This document shows, piece after piece, positions 60,061-64,000 of a DNA stretch of 64,000 nucleotides. How positions within the stretch are numbered: the first letter of the stretch is position 1; each line of letters starts with the position of its first letter. The DNA is taken from positions 62,001 to 126,000 of the forward strand of contig BGZK01000146.1 of the NCBI GenBank assembly GCA_005406025.1, in the 5' to 3' direction. Under the pieces are notes generated by a model. It was not told the DNA's origin. It made no database searches and was given only the letters and a program-made list of their open reading frames with translations. A program made the translations under genes and the position numbers. The stretch is from Eumeta japonica (Eukaryota > Arthropoda > Insecta > Lepidoptera > Psychidae).

Positions 60061-60358
60061 GCAGTTTGTACTGTGTCTGTCAGTTTACGTTACTGACAGC
60101 TGCGTCGGCTTGATATTGTCAGTCCTATTCACCTGGCTGTAGATGTCGGTTGTGTCGCTGCGTGTGTGAGGCTACTTGTGGAATATGTTATTATTTAGTG
60201 CTCAACAAATGTTTTTATGTTATAATCATTAAAATAAAACAATGTTTTAACTTAAAAGATTGTTGTAGGTAGTTCTTTAAACGACATGTACTTAAAGAAA
60301 GCATTATATTGTGAAATTTAAACAAAAGGTTACCTACCGAAGTTTTTGATCATCGTCG
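60061..60358 (+). other. Probable 5' non-coding exon of a downstream + strand gene
   Basis: From the initiator-like TCAGTT near 60080 to a consensus donor TCG|GTGAGT at 60359. The sequence has a more balanced composition at its start. An 8-codon upstream ORF starts at ATG 60143 and stops at 60167-60169. An 8-bp inverted repeat CTGTCAGT/ACTGACAG lies at 60077-60099. The start and the assignment to a gene outside the window are inferred. Confidence 0.4.
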
Positions 60359-60852
60359 GTGAGTCTATAGTTGAAGCTTTTTGTTATTTTTTGTCCAGTT
60401 GGTCATGTTACTTTTCTATAAAGCATATTCTAAAAAAAATTGTGACAAACATAACTTTTTAAATATTTTTTCAACGTTTACAAGATTTTTTCATTCATTA
60501 ATTTACAATGACATTAAAAATATGCAAATAAACGTATTATGTTTTAAGATTTAATTGCTGTAGGATTTTGATTGTTGTATTATGCTTCATTTTTTTTATC
60601 TAAATGCGTTATTTGCATATTATTTATTTTAGTTGCATGCGAAGTAAATTACAAATTATAAAATTTATTTTGGAGAGTATGTCTTACTTTTGCTGTATTA
60701 TATATACATTTAAATATTTTAATTTATTTATTCTTTATAGATAAGTTTACATTTTTATTGACTTATTCCATAACGACGCAAAATAAATATCGGCACGCGT
60801 GACATATTTAGATAAAATAGTGTTACAATAGCATAAAAATTATGTATTTGTA

Positions 60853-60945
60853 AAAGCCGAGGCCGCGGCGCGCTGGACGCACTGTTCCGAGAAGCGAATC
60901 ACCGCAGCGCGGCCAGTCGGGCCGCCGTGACCGGCAAATTACTCT
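60853..60945. other. Isolated GC-rich island
   Basis: A 90-base, very GC-rich stretch with many CpGs in AT-rich DNA. The + strand is open around it (reading GRGALDALFREANHRSAASR in one frame). A GTGACC that could serve as donor lies at about 60936. No family is recognised. It may be a small exon or a regulatory CpG-rich element of the gene that starts at about 60060. Confidence 0.35.
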
Positions 60946-62224
60946 TATGTGTTTCAGTATTTACCTGTATATAAGTATTAGGTGGACTTTCAAATAAATA
61001 CAAAATAATAGAAAATTGTATCTTAATGTTTCACCAGTGTGCAGGTTACGATTTTATGACTTTTTGGTAATACTGTTAACTGCCACATCAAGCTGTTTGT
61101 TATATATGACAAATTAATCTCTAATTTTTTTAATCCAACATATAATATTAAGCTTAGGCCAAAAGTTATTCAGTGCAAATCCTTTTCTTGCTATGCCTAC
61201 ATGCATGATTTGTTCTAAACTACCTATTTGCATGAGAACCCTTTACTCTATAAAATTTAAGTCAAAATACTTTTATTTATTTGATAATCACACTTTAGGG
61301 TAATAATAAATATAATTGTTTATATACTACTTAAAGATATTTTATTTTCTGACTAGTGCTTATTTTAAAATACTGAACACCTAGATAGTGTATGAAAACT
61401 TTAACAATATTAAATTTGCGTGTGTGTATACAATTTCCGATATCCAAGTGGCCGCTAAATACTTATTACAATTAATGTTAACGTATAAAGGGTAGGTAGT
61501 ACAACGAGGACTTAGTTGAATCATTGGTAATAAATAGTCTTAACTTATAATATGAAGGAATTAGACCCGACTTTTTAGAAGGAATTGAAATAATCACATT
61601 TGTATTTGTTTGTAACTAACTACATATTAGTAGCTAAACTCTAAACAGAAATATAAAATCGGATGAATCACATCATGAACAATGCAGTTGTAAAGTTAGG
61701 TCACATAAGTCACTAGGTATTCGCTGTGATTGCGTATTTGACGAAATAATGATGCTCCACCAAATTGATTCGTTCGCGGTAGAATTGAAGAAATGTTTGA
61801 TACTTTTCAAGGATACTTATCACCACATGCCTATCGTGATAGGTCAACGTTCTTGTCCTAGGCTCGTCTCCGAACGAATGCTGACGTTGCGCTATCCTGT
61901 TGATTGCGGCGTGTAACCGCCGCGCGGCGGTTTGGTCCACAAAAATAAATAAAATGACATTATTTTAAATTGTAATTTCCACAAATAATCAATATCTAAA
62001 TAATACAAATTGATATAGCACGTTTTTTTATCGGACTCGAAAGTAGAAAGCGATATCTCCTAGCCCAAAGCAGATTTCTAGATTCGTGATAGTGTGAAAA
62101 CAAATACCTTGAGACGCGTGCATTACATGATTAATGGATAAACAGTTCAATTTACTCATCAAGAATTCTATTGCAGTAAATTAACAAACAGACAAACGAA
62201 TAGACAGACGAACAGACAAACAAG

Positions 62225-62466
62225 AAAAAGAGTTAATATTTGTATTGTCATTCGGCTCTGAGCTACATCTAAAGTTTCATCCTCTAGCTCACAACGAAGT
62301 TAGGTGAAAATCTATTGCGAGATTCTTACCGAACAGTCAAAGATAAAGAGTTAACATTGCATTGTCATCCAGTTCTGAGCTGTCTTTAAAGTTTCGAGTC
62401 TCTAGCTCATAGGGAAGTTAGTTCGAAATTAACTTTAAAATTTGTACTGAACGGACAAACAGATAA
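62225..62466. repeat. Two-unit tandem repeat, about 117-125 bases each
   Basis: Both units run AAGAGTTAA.ATT...ATTGTCAT, TCTGAGCT, AAAGTTTC, CTCTAGCTCA, GAAGTTAG and end with ACCGAAC/ACTGAAC plus CAAA. Non-coding. Confidence 0.7.
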
Positions 62467-63047
62467 GAAACCGAGTCAATAATAAAAATGTCTAAAAATG
62501 GACAAACAGTTCATTGCATTAAAGTAGCTTATCTGTACTTATGTACAAATCTGTCCGCTTTGCCCATACATATAGTATTTTTATCAAACGTGATAAATAT
62601 TCGTTTTATTATGTAACTTAATCTATATTTCCTGTTTAAAAAATCTTAGTTCGTTTGTCTGTGTACTCTCTCATAACTAAAAAATGACTTGACGGGTTAT
62701 GATAAGAATTGAATCCGATGTAATGATGTATATACAAAAACGACAACCTTTACACTGTGAGCTAATCTGTGCGTGCATTTTTTTGTAACAAAATTTTACA
62801 TAGAGATAGATTATCTCTTTAAACATGAGGTATAAGATACTTTTTATACAACACATACAGCAGGCCGAGACTAGCAGCGAGTCGTTTCTATTTCTACAGA
62901 CGCCAACCGTATGTCGTGTCCAATATTTGCCTCTCAGCATTAAATTTCGATTATCTAGATTTGAGAATGACACATGTATGGGATTTATATCAGCTTACGA
63001 GATGTCACGTGATCGATCTATAAGAGCGAAAATTTAAATATTCTTAG

Positions 63048-63294
63048 GCAAAAGGAGGAGGTTGAAGCGTTGACGTTTGTAGAAATAGAAATGGATTGTC
63101 CCTTGTCTCGACTCGCAGATTGCAGTAAAGTGCGAGCTATAAAAAAGGTAAAAGCCAACGTGGCAGGAGAGTCGAAGGCGAGAGCGACATCGGCACAGGT
63201 GTCGGCTTTGAATTCAAAGGGCGGGACTGAGGTAAAAATCAAAAGGGGCGTGAAGATCGATTTGGCTGAATCTGAATTCACGCCCAGCGAAACG
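63048..63294 (+). CDS. Candidate internal exon, Lys/Ser/Ala-rich, unknown gene
   Basis: The + frame is open from about 63013 to 63405. The part with coding-like composition lies between a T-rich acceptor (AAATATTCTTAG at 63047) and a donor-like GTGAGA at 63295. It reads EEVEALTFVEIEMDCPLSRL, then a KKVKANVAGESKAR stretch and DLAESEFTPSE. There is no known domain. Position downstream of the 5' exon at 60061 makes it a possible exon of the same gene. A minus-strand frame of similar length is its shadow or vice versa. Confidence 0.3.
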
Positions 63295-63480
63295 GGTGAG
63301 AAACAAAAATCGACTTTTAAGAGAAGTGTTTACGTGAGTGTTTCCACTTTTGGCCTTAAAAATACGAAAATTTATATTTACGTTGACTCGTTAAATTTGT
63401 ACTAATGTTAAATTACTTTCGACCCATACTTCTGTGATCAGTGTGATAGCTATACGAAATTATGCATGCCAATCGTTTAG

Positions 63481-64000
63481 AAGCGACAAATACGCGGGTC
63501 AATCTGAAAGTCCTTAGAAACTCAAAAACTGAGGAAACTAGCAAATTATTATTATTGTTTTTCAAAATTGTGTCCGTTGAGATCGATACATCGCTGCATT
63601 CGATGGAACTACCGAGAGAAACATTTTGCCCACTTCAACAAAAAAGTGGTCGTGTCGACGGCCTTTTCGTATGGAGCCGCTGCTTCCTCGGCGTCTCTAA
63701 ACCACTTTCCTCGAGGTTTTTCTTTCATTTTAGGATAAATGAAAATCATATGGTACGACGTGGGAACTGTAAGACAGTCGATATTCCTGTGATTAACGTC
63801 TGCAAATAGTTAGTTGTTTGTCTGGCGATATGTGGTGAGTCGGTGTCATGATGGAGGAGAATCCTAATGCTAGGTCGTTTTGCTGAACTTTTTTCAAAAC
63901 AAGAGGCAACAATAGTTAGTATATCAGTGTGCAGTGACTGGTTTTTACCTTCTAAAACAACTGTCGCACAATAACTTGTCATTCCGAAGAAAGACCACGA
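63481..64000 (-). pseudogene. Mariner transposase remnant, copy 3, cut by window edge
   Basis: On the minus strand from the window edge downwards the frame reads MTSYCATVVLEGKNQSLHTD, KRPSIRILLHHD (second catalytic Asp block) and AR.TTNYL. Further shifted-frame sequence matches the 3' end of copy 2. The element end GCGGGTCAATCTGAAAG at 63499 and the following sequence are closely similar to 49023 onwards, so both copies belong to one subfamily. About half of the element is visible and several frameshifts are present. Confidence 0.8.

Larger units (their letters stand above)
60359..63047. other. Presumed first intron or intergenic DNA
   Basis: AT-rich. It contains a GC island at 60853-60945 and a two-unit tandem repeat at 62225-62466. 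Also simple ACAGACAAACGAATAGACAGACG tails around 62180-62222. No other coding signal. Confidence 0.4.

Overview
The window looks like nuclear DNA of an insect, most probably a moth or butterfly. It is AT-rich, has interrupted genes with canonical GT-AG introns, and is full of transposon relics with lepidopteran-style repeat ends. It also carries short CCTAA runs. The strongest evidence is a CRF-like diuretic hormone gene with three peptide exons, whose predicted mature peptides count to exactly 34, 41 and 45 residues. That is the DH34/DH41/DH45 set known from silkworm.

Layout. Positions 1-14,300 (+ strand) hold the 3' part of the diuretic hormone gene. Three two-exon cassettes lie in tandem. 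Each has a GC-rich peptide exon ending Gly-Lys-Arg-G and is followed by a short tail exon with its own stop codon and AATAAA signals. The DH34 exon at 1792-1927 has a tail at 3026-3063. The DH41 exon at 3699-3855 has a tail at 6763-6806. The DH45 exon at 12281-12479 has a tail at 13170-13222. The signal-peptide exon is not visible and presumably lies upstream of the window. Peptide exons start in phase 0 and end in phase 1, so they cannot be joined to one another in frame. One cassette per transcript is the simplest reading.

Positions 14,300-58,000 are a gene-poor graveyard of mobile DNA. It includes a ~0.84 kb inverted-terminal-repeat element, two hAT transposase relics, an integrase-like LTR retroelement end, tRNA-derived sequences, a 270 bp foldback, two mariner relics, and at least five copies of a pyrimidine-rich interspersed family. 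It also holds an endogenous viral element at 37.7-39.2 kb, a broken superfamily 1 RNA helicase related to virga/nege/beny-like plus-strand RNA viruses.

Positions 58,279-59,550 (+) contain the last exons of a DRC9/IQCG-like gene, a subunit of the axonemal nexin-dynein regulatory complex. Just after it, 59,915-60,358 looks like a CCAAT-box, TATA-less promoter and a 5' exon ending in a consensus donor, probably the start of another + strand gene that leaves the window. The right edge (63,481-64,000) is a third mariner relic, of the same subfamily as the one at 49-50.2 kb.

All identifications come from reading the sequence and from recalled family features. No database search was possible.
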